Shown here: piece by piece, positions 8,438 to 16,984 of the stretch
How the letters are laid out: the number at the start of each line of letters is the position of its first letter
How positions within the stretch are numbered: position 1 is the stretch's first letter
Source of the DNA: Arthrobacter ramosus
GTDB taxonomy: Bacteria; Actinomycetota; Actinomycetes; Actinomycetales; Micrococcaceae
NCBI RefSeq assembly: GCF_039535095.1
Contig: NZ_BAAAWN010000001.1
Location: 62,001-126,000 of the forward strand
Direction of reading: 5' to 3'
DNA length: 64,000 nucleotides
Notes under the pieces: model-generated
The model's database searches: none
What the model saw: only the letters and a program-made list of their open reading frames with translations
Told to the model about the DNA's origin: nothing
Program-made: the position numbers and the translations under genes

Positions 8438-11400
8438 GTGATCACAGTTCTTGCCGTGACCTTTGCAGCGGCAACTGTGGCGCCCTGGATCTTCCGGAAG
8501 CTTCAGCGGAATGCCTTCTACGTCCTCGCAGCGGTTCCCGCCCTCGCCTTTATCTGGCTGCTCGTGCAGTATGACCGGATCTATCCCGGCCGGAGCCTTC
8601 CTGGCCCCGGGGCCCCCGCGGGCGGTTTCATCGAAGAAACCCTTCCGTGGATTCCGAACCTCAAGCTTGAATTCGCCTTCCGCATGGACGTCCTGGCGTG
8701 GGTGATGTCCTTGCTGGTCCTGGGAGTCGGCGCGTTGGTCCTGGTCTATTGCGCCCGGTACTTCAAGAACAAGGATGCCGACCTCGGCGGGTTCGGGGCC
8801 CAGCTACTTGCTTTCGCCGGGGCGATGTTCGGCCTGGTGACGGCGGACGACCTCCTGATGATGTTCATCTTCTGGGAACTCACCACCGTCCTGTCCTATC
8901 TGCTGATCGGCTATGCGCGCACCCGCCTTTCCGCGCGGCGCTCGGCTTTGCAGGCCCTCGTGGTCACCACCGCTGGTGGCCTGGCCATGCTCGTCGGCCT
9001 CATCATTCTGGCCCAGGCCGCCGGAACATACCGGATTTCGGCGATCATGACTGAAGCGGCCACCCTCGTCACGGGACCTGCGCAAGGTGCCGTTGCTGCC
9101 GCCGTCGTACTCATCCTGGTAGGGGCGATTACCAAATCGGCGCTGGTCCCTTTCCACTTCTGGCTCCCGGGTGCCATGGCCGCACCCACCCCGGTGAGCG
9201 CCTACCTGCACGCCGCGGCCATGGTGAAGGCCGGTATCTACATCGTCGCGCGCATGGCGCCGGGGTTCAGCGAAAGCCCCTACTGGTTGCCGCTGGTGCT
9301 CGGACTGGGCCTGGCAACGATGCTGGTGGGCGGCTACCGGGCGCTCCGGCAGACCGATATCAAGCTCATCCTCGCCTATGGCACCGTCAGCCAGCTGGGC
9401 TTCCTCACCATGGTGGTGGGTCTCGGCCAGCCCGACGCCGCACTGGCCGGACTCGCGCTCCTCCTCGCTCACGGACTGTTCAAGGCTTCCCTGTTCCTGG
9501 TGGTGGGCATCATCGACCACCAATCCGGCACGCGCGATATCCGCAAACTCTCGGGGGTGTACAAGTCCTCGAGGGCGCTCGCCATCGTGGCGGGGATCTC
9601 CGCCGCATCCATGGCTGGAATACCCCCGCTGGCAGGTTTCGTGGCCAAGGAATCCGTGTTCGAAGCGTTCGTCCACTACGGCACAGATCACTCCGGTACT
9701 GCCCCTGCTTCCCAACCGTGGGGGCTGGTCCTCCTAGTCGGCTTGGTCCTGGGGTCCATCCTCACGTTCGCTTACAGCGCCCGCTTCATGTGGGGTGCGT
9801 TCGCCACCAAGCCGGGCGTGGATCGGACGCCGTTCAAAGCCATCCAGCCATCGTTCCTGGCGGCGCCCGCCATCTTGAGCTTCCTCACCATCGTGTACGG
9901 CCTGTGGCCGGATCCGGTGGACGGGTGGATCCAGCCGTATGCCGCGCTCTTTGTAGAACCCGCTGCCGGAACAAACGCAGTCGGACCAACCGGAGCCGGC
10001 GCCAGCCACCTTGCGCTGTGGCACGGTCTGACTCCCGCCTTGGGATTGACCGCCGTGACGTTCGCGGCCGGAGTCGTGATGTTCTATGCCCGTAACCTCG
10101 TGTCCCGGGCGCAAAGCCGTATCCCGGACTGGGTGGACGGTGATCGCGCCTACCAGCGCACCATCGGGACCTTGGACGACGTCGCCGTCTGGGTCACCGG
10201 GCGCACGCAGCGCGGTTCCCTCTACTTCTACCTGGCGGTCATTCTCACCGTGGCTTTCGCCGTCCCGCTTACGGCCCTTATCGTGGCCAACAAGCCGCTC
10301 CCGGGCGGTCTCTTTTTGATCGACCCGAATTCGCCGCTCCAGCTCATCGCCGCGGCAGGAATCGTCGTTGGCGCGCTCGCCGCCGTTCGTGCCAACAAGC
10401 GCTTCCTCGCCGTGCTGATGGTGTCCGTCACCGGCTACGCCATCGCGCTCATGTTCGCGTTGCAAGGAGCCCCGGACCTCGCCCTAACGCAAATGCTGGT
10501 GGAGACCATCATCCTGGTGGCCTTCGTGCTCGCGATGCGCAGCCTCCCTCCGGAGCTCCGGGACCGTACCGGCGGCAAATACCGGGTGGTTCGCGTCATC
10601 ATCGGTGTGGCGTTCGCGGCCACCATGATCTTCGTCGCGATCTACGCGATGGGCGCCCGCGTTGCCGAGCCTGTGTCGCTCTCCTTCCCCCGGCTGGCCT
10701 ATGAAGGCGGCGGCGGACTCAACGTGGTCAACGTGACGCTGGTGGACATCCGGGCGTGGGACACCTTCGGTGAGATCTCCGTGCTGGCAGTCGCCGCTAC
10801 CGGCGTCGCGAGCTTGATCTTTGTCCGCAGCAGGGGCGAGCGCCTCAACAAGGCCGCCACGATTCCCGAGGGCACTGTGGGAAGGCGCGCCGCGGCCGGC
10901 GGCAGTTCGCGCGACGACGCCTCGCTGGCACTCGTCCGCAAGTTCGCGGGCTCCCTGACAGACCCCTGGCTAGTGGCCGGCCGAACCCTGGCACCGGAAC
11001 GGCGTTCCATCATTTTCGAAGTGGTCACGCGGCTGATTTTCCACTCGATGATCGTCTTTTCCGTTTACCTCCTGCTGGCGGGACACAATCTTCCGGGGGG
11101 CGGCTTCGCCGGCGGACTCACGGCCGGGCTCGCCCTGACCATCCGCTACTTGGCCGGCGGACGGTTCGAGTTGCGGGAAGCAGCACCGATCAGCGCCGGC
11201 ATGCTGCTGGGAACCGGTCTTGCGACGGCGGCCGCGGCAGGCTTCGTCCCCCTGCTTCTGGGCGGCCAAGTGTTCCAAAGCGCCATCATCGAGTTCTGGC
11301 TACCGCTGTTCGGTGACATTAAATTCGTGACCTCCACGATCTTCGACATCGGCGTGTACCTCGTGGTCGTGGGCCTTGCCCTGGATGTGCTGCGCAGCCT

Positions 11401-11551
11401 GGGAGCCGAGATCGACGAACACTTCGAGGAGACCGCCAGCGGAGACGCGCGGGATTCAGGGGACTCCCGATCCGAAGCGCCCGCCGCCACTGCGACGACG
11501 GTAACCACTGCGCCGTCGGCAACCACTTCGCTCGGGAAGGGGACCCCATGA
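8438..11551 (+). CDS. mrpA: Na+/H+ antiporter subunit A, fused A+B type
   Basis: The 1037-residue membrane protein combines a NuoL-like antiporter core (residues about 1-780, with FWELTTVLSYLLIGY, LVPFHFWLPGAMAAPTPVSA and LAHGLFKASLFLVVG) and a C-terminal MrpB-like domain (from about 860: TRLIFHSMIVFSVYLLLAGH). This explains why no separate mrpB exists. With the five following genes it forms the multi-subunit Mrp complex, which expels Na+ for H+ and supports pH and salt tolerance. GTG 8438 has a GGAG site six bases upstream. The stop overlaps the mrpC start (ATGA), indicating translational coupling. Confidence 0.95.
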   Translation: MITVLAVTFAAATVAPWIFRKLQRNAFYVLAAVPALAFIWLLVQYDRIYPGRSLPGPGAPAGGFIEETLPWIPNLKLEFAFRMDVLAWVMSLLVLGVGALVLVYCARYFKNKDADLGGFGAQLLAFAGAMFGLVTADDLLMMFIFWELTTVLSYLLIGYARTRLSARRSALQALVVTTAGGLAMLVGLIILAQAAGTYRISAIMTEAATLVTGPAQGAVAAAVVLILVGAITKSALVPFHFWLPGAMAAPTPVSAYLHAAAMVKAGIYIVARMAPGFSESPYWLPLVLGLGLATMLVGGYRALRQTDIKLILAYGTVSQLGFLTMVVGLGQPDAALAGLALLLAHGLFKASLFLVVGIIDHQSGTRDIRKLSGVYKSSRALAIVAGISAASMAGIPPLAGFVAKESVFEAFVHYGTDHSGTAPASQPWGLVLLVGLVLGSILTFAYSARFMWGAFATKPGVDRTPFKAIQPSFLAAPAILSFLTIVYGLWPDPVDGWIQPYAALFVEPAAGTNAVGPTGAGASHLALWHGLTPALGLTAVTFAAGVVMFYARNLVSRAQSRIPDWVDGDRAYQRTIGTLDDVAVWVTGRTQRGSLYFYLAVILTVAFAVPLTALIVANKPLPGGLFLIDPNSPLQLIAAAGIVVGALAAVRANKRFLAVLMVSVTGYAIALMFALQGAPDLALTQMLVETIILVAFVLAMRSLPPELRDRTGGKYRVVRVIIGVAFAATMIFVAIYAMGARVAEPVSLSFPRLAYEGGGGLNVVNVTLVDIRAWDTFGEISVLAVAATGVASLIFVRSRGERLNKAATIPEGTVGRRAAAGGSSRDDASLALVRKFAGSLTDPWLVAGRTLAPERRSIIFEVVTRLIFHSMIVFSVYLLLAGHNLPGGGFAGGLTAGLALTIRYLAGGRFELREAAPISAGMLLGTGLATAAAAGFVPLLLGGQVFQSAIIEFWLPLFGDIKFVTSTIFDIGVYLVVVGLALDVLRSLGAEIDEHFEETASGDARDSGDSRSEAPAATATTVTTAPSATTSLGKGTP

Positions 11552-12003
11552 GCGTCAACTTGACCTTGTTGATCGTCATGGGAGTGCTCTATGCCTGTGG
11601 AATCTATTTGATCCTGGAACGCAGCCTGACCCGCGTTCTCCTGGGGCTCATGCTCCTGGCCAACGCAACCAACCTGCTGATCCTCGCCACGGGCGGATAT
11701 GCCGGACTTGCCCCGCTGTTCAGCAAATCGACGGATCCGCGCGACTACAACGATCCTTTGCCGCAAGCCTTGATCCTGACGTCGATCGTGATTTCCTTCG
11801 CGGTGACGGCATTCATGCTCGGCATCATCTACCGGACCTGGGCCTTGGCGCGCCAGGACGACATCCAGGACGACGCCGAAGACCGGCGGGTCGCGAAGAC
11901 ACCCAGCTTTGACGTCGAAGACGACTCCGTGGTTCCTGAGGAAACGTCCGAATTCCCGGTTACGGCCGTCACCGAAGCAGCCAAAGAAGGGGGCCCCCAG
12001 TGA
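11548..12003 (+). CDS. mrpC: Na+/H+ antiporter subunit C
   Basis: This NuoK-like subunit of 151 residues has three hydrophobic segments (LTLLIVMGVLYACGIYLILE, a second around LLGLMLLANATNLLILA and a third around LTSIVISFAVTAFMLG). It has an acidic cytoplasmic tail longer than in Bacillus MrpC. The DPLPQALILTSIVI block is typical of the family. Its start overlaps mrpA by four bases and its stop overlaps mrpD by four, so all three are coupled. It acts only as part of the Mrp membrane complex. Confidence 0.94.
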   Translation: MSVNLTLLIVMGVLYACGIYLILERSLTRVLLGLMLLANATNLLILATGGYAGLAPLFSKSTDPRDYNDPLPQALILTSIVISFAVTAFMLGIIYRTWALARQDDIQDDAEDRRVAKTPSFDVEDDSVVPEETSEFPVTAVTEAAKEGGPQ

Positions 12004-13574
12004 ACATCGCCAGCCTGGCGCCGCTCGCCGTCGTACTTCCCATCCTCGGTGCCGCACTGACGTTCGCCCTGAACAAGAACCCACTGGCTCAACGCGCGGT
12101 CAGCATCGGTTTGTTGTCCCTGACCTTGCTCCTGGAATGCTGGCTCCTTGCCTCGGTATGGACCACGGGCACCGCATCCGTCACCCTGGGTGGCTGGCAG
12201 CCGCCGTTTGGCGTGGTGATGGTGGTGGACCAGTTCTCCTCGCTCATGTTGGTGGTCTCCTCCGTCATCAGCCTCGCGGTGCTGATCTACGCCACCGGCC
12301 AAGGCATGGCCGACGGCGACCGCGAGGCACCGGTGTCTATCTTCCACCCGACCTACCTGATCCTGGTAGCCGGTGTCTCGAACGCCTTCCTCACAGGTGA
12401 TCTCTTCAACCTGTACGTGGGCTTCGAGATCCTTCTGACGGCGAGCTACGTCCTCATGACGCTGGGCGGCACCGGTCCGCGCATCCGCGCAGGGGTCACG
12501 TACGTGGTGGTTTCCGTCGTGTCTTCGGTGTTGTTCCTGATCGCCATTGCGATGATCTACGGAGCCACAGGTACCATCACGATGGCGGATCTCGCCATGA
12601 AGCTGGCCGAATTGGACCCGGGCACCAGGAACCTGCTCCACGTCATGCTGCTCGTGGCCTTCGGCATCAAGGCTGCCGTGTTCCCGCTGTCCTTCTGGCT
12701 GCCCGACTCGTACCCGACCGCACCCGCACCGGTTACTGCCGTGTTCGCCGGCTTGCTCACCAAGGTGGGCGTCTACGCCATGGTCCGCACGGAGACCCTT
12801 CTATTCCCCGGCGACACTTTGAATACCCCGTTGATGGTGGTAGCGCTCCTCACCATGCTGGTGGGCATTCTCGGCGCCATAGCCCAGAGCGACATCAAAC
12901 GATTACTCTCCTTCACCCTGGTCAGCCATATCGGCTACATGGTGTTTGGGCTGGCCATGTCTTCCGTTGCCGGGCTTGCTGCCGCCGTCTTCTACGTGGC
13001 CCACCACATCACCGTCCAAACGAGCCTGTTCCTGGTGACCGGCTTGATCGAGCGCCGTGGCGGCAGCTCGTCCGTGGACAGGCTGGGTGGGCTCGCGAAG
13101 CTGTCTCCGCTCCTCGCGCTCTTGTTCTTCATTCCGGCCATGAACCTCGCGGGAATCCCTCCTTTCTCCGGGTTCCTGGGGAAGCTCGGACTCCTGCAGG
13201 CAGGCATCGCCCTCGGGACACCGCTGGCCATTACCTTGGTGGTGGGCGGCGTTGTCACCAGCCTCTTGACCTTGCTGGCGATTGCCCGCGTTTGGAACCG
13301 CGCATTCTGGCGGAAACCCGAGGACGCGGAATACCCGGCCGCCGTCCTCAAGGACACAGCAGCAGTCGGCCTGCTTCCGCGGACCATGGTGGGGCCAACG
13401 GCCGCGCTGGTGATCTTCGGCGTAGCGCTGACCGTCTTCGCGGGTCCGTTGTTCCAATTGGCGGGAAACTCCGCGGAACAGATGCTGGACCGCACGGCGT
13501 ACATCCATTCGGTGCTCGGCGGGAATGCCAAGGTTCCGGAGATCGCCGCACCCGTGCAGGGAGGTGGGAAGTGA
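12000..13574 (+). CDS. mrpD: Na+/H+ antiporter subunit D
   Basis: This 524-residue NuoM/N-like proton-pumping subunit has about 14 membrane segments. It carries the family blocks LYVGFEILLTASYVLM, KAAVFPLSFWLPDSYPTAPAPVTAVFAG (split here: KAAVFPLSFWLPDSYPTA then PAPVTAVFAG) and the conserved HHITVQTSLFLVTGLIE. The conserved Lys of the ion path in segment 7 and the Glu of segment 5 are in the expected places. GTG 12000 overlaps the mrpC stop, and its own stop overlaps mrpE by four bases (GTGA). Confidence 0.94.
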   Translation: MNIASLAPLAVVLPILGAALTFALNKNPLAQRAVSIGLLSLTLLLECWLLASVWTTGTASVTLGGWQPPFGVVMVVDQFSSLMLVVSSVISLAVLIYATGQGMADGDREAPVSIFHPTYLILVAGVSNAFLTGDLFNLYVGFEILLTASYVLMTLGGTGPRIRAGVTYVVVSVVSSVLFLIAIAMIYGATGTITMADLAMKLAELDPGTRNLLHVMLLVAFGIKAAVFPLSFWLPDSYPTAPAPVTAVFAGLLTKVGVYAMVRTETLLFPGDTLNTPLMVVALLTMLVGILGAIAQSDIKRLLSFTLVSHIGYMVFGLAMSSVAGLAAAVFYVAHHITVQTSLFLVTGLIERRGGSSSVDRLGGLAKLSPLLALLFFIPAMNLAGIPPFSGFLGKLGLLQAGIALGTPLAITLVVGGVVTSLLTLLAIARVWNRAFWRKPEDAEYPAAVLKDTAAVGLLPRTMVGPTAALVIFGVALTVFAGPLFQLAGNSAEQMLDRTAYIHSVLGGNAKVPEIAAPVQGGGK

Positions 13575-14137
13575 GCCGCAAGCGGATTTCGTTTCGCACC
13601 GAGTTGCCCCTGCTGGTCTGGCTGGTGGTCGTCTGGGGTGCGCTCTGGCGGGACTTCAGCCCGGGCAACTTGTTGTTCGGTGCGCTGATCGCGGTGGTCG
13701 TGGCCAGGGTCTTCTACTTGCCTCCCGTGGAGCTCAGCGGGCGTTTCAACGTGTTGCGCGCCGTTCCTTTCGCCGCCGTGTTCCTTGGCAGAGTGGTGGC
13801 CGCGAGCTTCCAGGTCATGTACCTGGCGGTCTTCCGAGGGCCTTCGGTAACCAACGCCGTGGTCGCAGTTCCTCTGCGCAGCCATTCCGACCTCATGGTG
13901 ACCGCCACAGGGCACGTTATTTCGCTGATTCCGGGTTCCTTGGTGGTAGAGGTGGATCGCTCCACGTCCACGCTCTACATCCACGGGCTCAATGTCCGCA
14001 ACGATGTGGACACCGCCAAGCTGCGCAAGGAAGTCCAGGATACGGAGGCCTCGCTGATCCGGATCATGGGTTCCCGCGCGGAAATGGACGCACTCCAGGC
14101 CGAAGGCTGGCCTGCAACGAGAGGAGCTGGTTCGTGA
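13571..14137 (+). CDS. mrpE: Na+/H+ antiporter subunit E
   Basis: The start is GTG 13571, which overlaps the mrpD stop (GTGA) and follows GGAGGTGGG. That gives 188 residues beginning MSRKRISFRTELPLLVWLVV. The protein has two or three membrane segments and then a soluble C-terminal domain with LRSHSDLMVTATGHVISLIPGS (read as LRSHSDLMVTATG, HVISLIPGS) and VEVDRSTSTLYIHGL, which are MrpE hallmarks. MrpE is needed for full activity or assembly of the complex. Longer in-frame openings upstream lie inside mrpD and are rejected. Confidence 0.93.
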   Translation: MSRKRISFRTELPLLVWLVVVWGALWRDFSPGNLLFGALIAVVVARVFYLPPVELSGRFNVLRAVPFAAVFLGRVVAASFQVMYLAVFRGPSVTNAVVAVPLRSHSDLMVTATGHVISLIPGSLVVEVDRSTSTLYIHGLNVRNDVDTAKLRKEVQDTEASLIRIMGSRAEMDALQAEGWPATRGAGS

Positions 14138-14412
14138 AAGACATCGTGCTGATCGTCACGGCGGTGATTCTTAGCCTGGCGGCGGCAGGCGCGATCTACA
14201 GGATCGCCGTCGGGCCTTCCCTGCTGGACCGGGTGCTCGCCTCAGACGTCCTGCTCGCCATACTGGGCGCCGCGCTGGCCATCGACATGGCCGTCAACAG
14301 ACACCTCAACAACCTCGTGCTGCTCGTCGCACTGACGCTGATCGGGTTCGTTGGCTCGGTGACGGTGGCCCGCTTCGTGGCCGACCGGAGGGGACAGGTC
14401 AATGACTCCTAA
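14134..14412 (+). CDS. mrpF: Na+/H+ antiporter subunit F
   Basis: This small protein of 92 residues has three membrane segments. It starts at GTG 14134, overlapping the mrpE stop and preceded by GAGGAG. The block IAVGPSLLDRVLASDVLLA and the conserved acidic D in segment 2 are typical of MrpF, a subunit linked to Na+ and bile-salt efflux. Its stop lies 10 bp inside mrpG, so translation of the two is coupled. Confidence 0.92.
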   Translation: MKDIVLIVTAVILSLAAAGAIYRIAVGPSLLDRVLASDVLLAILGAALAIDMAVNRHLNNLVLLVALTLIGFVGSVTVARFVADRRGQVNDS

Positions 14413-14896
14413 TGCCACCGGAATTGACTCCGTGATCGATGCCGTCACCGCGGTACTGCTGATTGTTGGTGCGCTGATGTCATTGGGCGCCGCAATCGGC
14501 CTGTTGCGTTTCCCGGACCTCATGAGCCGCATGCACGCAGCTACCAAGCCGCAAGTGCTGGGGCTGTTCCTTGTCTTGGCGGCCATCGGGCTGCAGATGC
14601 GCGAATGGTGGGTATGGCCGATCCTGGCAGTCGCCTGGATCTTCCAACTGCTGACCGTTCCCGTGTCCGCACACATGGTGGGCCGCGCAGGCTACCGGAC
14701 CAAGCACCTCCACCCCGAGTTGCTCAGCTCCGACGAACTCGAGGCCGTGGTGCTGCGGGCTGCCGGTCAACGGGCGGCGGAGAAAGCTCAAGAAGCGGAC
14801 TCGGCAATGCCCCACACCGGGAACGGCCGCAACGGCGGGGGCGCGGGCGGCCCCGGCGCCAACGGCGGGGGCGCCAACGGCGGGCCGTCAGCCTAG
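14402..14896 (+). CDS. mrpG: Na+/H+ antiporter subunit G
   Basis: This 164-residue last subunit of the Mrp complex has three membrane segments with the family signature GAAIGLLRFPDLMSRMHAAT near residue 28. The C-terminal 55 residues are hydrophilic and end in a Gly/Asn/Ala repeat (GGGAGGPGANGGGANGG), longer than in most MrpG proteins. It overlaps mrpF by 11 bases, and its stop codon overlaps the convergent DUF4235 gene by four bases, so the two transcripts converge with no spacer. Confidence 0.93.
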   Translation: MTPNATGIDSVIDAVTAVLLIVGALMSLGAAIGLLRFPDLMSRMHAATKPQVLGLFLVLAAIGLQMREWWVWPILAVAWIFQLLTVPVSAHMVGRAGYRTKHLHPELLSSDELEAVVLRAAGQRAAEKAQEADSAMPHTGNGRNGGGAGGPGANGGGANGGPSA

Positions 14897-15153
14897 ACGA
14901 TGTCCTGCGTCTTCGAGAAGCGCGAGATGGCGCGCTGGGTACTGCGGCTTGCGAAAACCTGGATGACAGCGCTGACAGTCGCCGAAATCAGGGCGAAGGT
15001 CAGTGCCGAGCGCAGGCTTGCCTCCATGTCATCGTGACCCTTGGGAGGCTTCTTGCCGGTGGACTTTTCCCACAACGCATTGACGAGCTTGGTGCCGACA
15101 AAGCCTGCGCCGATGCTCACGCCAGTGCCGAGCAGTTTGATGAGGAGGTTCAT
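14893..15153 (-). CDS. DUF4235 small membrane protein
   Basis: This 86-residue protein has two membrane segments: LIKLLGTGVSIGAGFVGTKL at the N-terminus, with the family's conserved WEKSTGKKPP loop, and LTFALISATVSAVIQVFAS. DUF4235 proteins are common in actinobacteria and have no known function. GGAGT lies just before the start. The tail overlaps the end of mrpG on the other strand by four bases. Confidence 0.85.
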   Translation of the reverse strand: MNLLIKLLGTGVSIGAGFVGTKLVNALWEKSTGKKPPKGHDDMEASLRSALTFALISATVSAVIQVFASRSTQRAISRFSKTQDIV

Positions 15154-15204
15154 TCCGGGACTCCTTGCGGGAGGAAACAGGACCGTCCCCAGCCTAACCC
15201 CACT

Positions 15205-15951
15205 TCAGGGCTGTTCCGGAGCAACGGATGGCGGTTGGCGCCTCAGCCGGAAGAACTCCTCCAAGGCTCCAGGCTTTGGACGGACGGGCATGATGTCACG
15301 GTCTTCGGCCAGGATCGCTTCCACCGTGCCGAGGGCGAGTAGCTCATCCAGCAGCGCCAGCGTGGGCGGCATGAGCTTGAGGGTTCCGGCGGCTTCGGCA
15401 TCCAGGATTCCGCGGACCGGCATCCACAAGGACGATGACGCTTCCGTGGTTTGGTGCTTTGGTTCGGCACCGGAAAGCGGGCAGGCAAGGTAGAAGTATG
15501 TGTCGAAGCGCTTGGGCTGGTCTGCCGGTGTGACCCAGTTGGCCCACGGGCGGAGGGTGGCGGCGTCGAGCTTCAGCCCGGCCTCTTCGAACACCTCGCG
15601 CTGCGCGGCCGCCAGTACCCGGCCGGCGTTGAACCCGGCGGAAGTGGGCTCGACGGCGATGCTGCTCCGGTGCCATGCGGTGGCGTGCCGCTCGACGACG
15701 TCGTCCGCGAAGTCCCAGCCGGAGCTGTCCACCTGGTCCACCCGTCCGCCCGGAAAGACAACCATGCCCGCGGCGAAATCCATCGTGCTTACCCGGTGCT
15801 GAACGAACACTTCCAGGCCGCGCCCGGCATCCGCGGGAACCTCCGGGCCTGACTGAATCGTGTAAACGGGGGCCTCGCGGACGAGGATCACGCTCGCGGC
15901 GAGCCTAGGTTCGGCCACCGTGGTGCTGTTCGCTTCGACAATGCCTGCCAA
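15205..15951 (-). CDS. Nudix hydrolase
   Basis: The protein is about 248 residues when started at TTG 15951. That start has a near-perfect AAAGGAG ribosome site (15957-15963) with a 5-base spacer. A longer reading from 16134 would translate straight through a palindromic intergenic repeat and is rejected. The Nudix core is REVFEEAGL (about residues 118-126) after PGGRVD (68-73). Nudix enzymes cleave nucleoside diphosphates linked to another moiety. The insertion between the Gly and REVxEE parts of the box is typical of the larger actinobacterial Nudix proteins with a C-terminal helical tail. Substrate unknown. Confidence 0.86.
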   Translation of the reverse strand: MAGIVEANSTTVAEPRLAASVILVREAPVYTIQSGPEVPADAGRGLEVFVQHRVSTMDFAAGMVVFPGGRVDQVDSSGWDFADDVVERHATAWHRSSIAVEPTSAGFNAGRVLAAAQREVFEEAGLKLDAATLRPWANWVTPADQPKRFDTYFYLACPLSGAEPKHQTTEASSSLWMPVRGILDAEAAGTLKLMPPTLALLDELLALGTVEAILAEDRDIMPVRPKPGALEEFFRLRRQPPSVAPEQP

Positions 15952-15981
15952 GACTGCTCCTTTGCCCGCTTGCTGCGTCAC

Positions 15982-16069
15982 ATTCTGCTGGATCATTCTC
16001 CCAGTTTCTGTACGCGCCCGCGCCATTCCGGGCCTGCCTGTGCTCACCCGGCGAATGATCCAGCAGAAT
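15982..16069. repeat. Palindromic intergenic repeat, copy A
   Basis: Perfect 17-bp arms ATTCTGCTGGATCATTC (15982-15998) and GAATGATCCAGCAGAAT (16053-16069) enclose 54 bases. It is the first of three related elements in 7 kb (others at 21929-22020 and 22936-23027). It lies in the divergent gap between the Nudix gene and the TPP riboswitch. No coding sequence or transposase is inside. It resembles a REP/MITE-like element. Confidence 0.8.
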
Positions 16070-16154
16070 CCGTCGTTACGCGTTTTGGCACAGCGCCCGC
16101 AACCCCGCCAAGGTGTAAACTGAACCACGCCCAAAAGGGTGGATTGATAACGAC

Positions 16155-16270
16155 AGGGGAGCGCCGCCGTCGGGCTTGCAGCAATGCGGCACGGAGGACG
16201 GGCGCTGAGAGTGCGGACAGCCGCAGACCCTCGAACCTGATCCGGCTAGTACCGGCGCAAGGGAGTCGAG
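16155..16270 (+). promoter_or_regulatory. TPP (thiamine pyrophosphate) riboswitch aptamer
   Basis: The leader of ykoE contains the conserved THI-box pieces in order: a 5' AGGGGAGCGCC strand (16155-16165), CTGAGAG at 16205-16211, then ACCCTCGAACCTGATCCGG (16227-16245) and GCGCAAGGGA (16255-16264). These match the P2/P4 core of the TPP aptamer. Ligand-bound RNA would repress the downstream thiamine-precursor transporter. A TAAACT box at 16116-16121 could be the promoter -10. Confidence 0.93.
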
Positions 16271-16330
16271 TTCTCATAGTGCCCGGACCGGCGCAGCGGA
16301 AGCCGCTCGCAGGCAACCGGAACACTTTCC

Positions 16331-16349
16331 CCTCCTGTTCCTCAGGAGG
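16331..16349 (+). promoter_or_regulatory. Shine-Dalgarno-sequestering hairpin of the TPP riboswitch
   Basis: CCTCCTG (16331-16337) is perfectly complementary to CAGGAGG (16343-16349) across a 5-base loop, and CAGGAGG holds the ykoE ribosome site five bases before ATG 16355. This is the expected expression platform for control of translation initiation. What alternative pairing opens it is not resolved by eye. Confidence 0.75.
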
Positions 16350-16354
16350 ACAAA

Positions 16355-16984
16355 ATGACTGGTATTTCTGCAAGGCCGGGCCTCACCAAGCCTGGTTACA
16401 ACTGGCGCGTCGTGGACATCGTCGTGGCGGCACTGATCTCCATCGCCGGTGGCGTGATCTTCTGGGCATGGGACCAGATGGCTCTGGTTGTTACGCCCGT
16501 GACCGCCGGCTACCCTCCGCTGGGCGGCCTGATCGCTGGCGGTTGGATGATTCCGGCAGTGCTGGGCATGCTCGTTGTCCGCAAGCCCGGTGCGGCAATT
16601 TTCTGCGAAATGGTGGCCGCCACCAGCGAGCTCATCATGGGTAACCAGTACGGCACCACGGTCCTGATCTCGGGCCTGCTCCAGGGCCTCGGCGCGGAAC
16701 TCATTTTCCTGGCCTTCATGTACAAGAAGTTCAACCTGCCGGTGTCCCTGCTGGCCGGTGCCGGCGCGGGCCTGTTCTGTGGGTTGAACGATTCCTTCCT
16801 GCCGTGGGGCTGGAACATCGCCTACGAGGTCGGCGACAAGCTCGCGTACATCGTGTTCTGCACGATCTCTGGTGCCGTCATCGCCGGTGCCCTGGCCTGG
16901 ATCGCGACCCGCGGCCTGGCCAAGACCGGTGTCCTGAGCGCGTTCGCGTCCCGCAAGGCCGCCTCGGAGCCCGTCTTTTCCTGA
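16355..16984 (+). CDS. ykoE: ECF transporter S component YkoE (hydroxymethylpyrimidine/thiamine precursor)
   Basis: This 209-residue membrane protein has six hydrophobic segments and YkoE-family blocks WRVVDIVVAALISIAGGVIF (residues about 14-33) and GNQYGTTVLISGLLQGLGAE (near 90). It binds the substrate in the energy-coupling-factor transporter YkoEDC, which imports a thiamine precursor. The preceding TPP riboswitch supports that role. Its stop overlaps the ykoD start by one base (TGATG). Confidence 0.92.
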   Translation: MTGISARPGLTKPGYNWRVVDIVVAALISIAGGVIFWAWDQMALVVTPVTAGYPPLGGLIAGGWMIPAVLGMLVVRKPGAAIFCEMVAATSELIMGNQYGTTVLISGLLQGLGAELIFLAFMYKKFNLPVSLLAGAGAGLFCGLNDSFLPWGWNIAYEVGDKLAYIVFCTISGAVIAGALAWIATRGLAKTGVLSAFASRKAASEPVFS

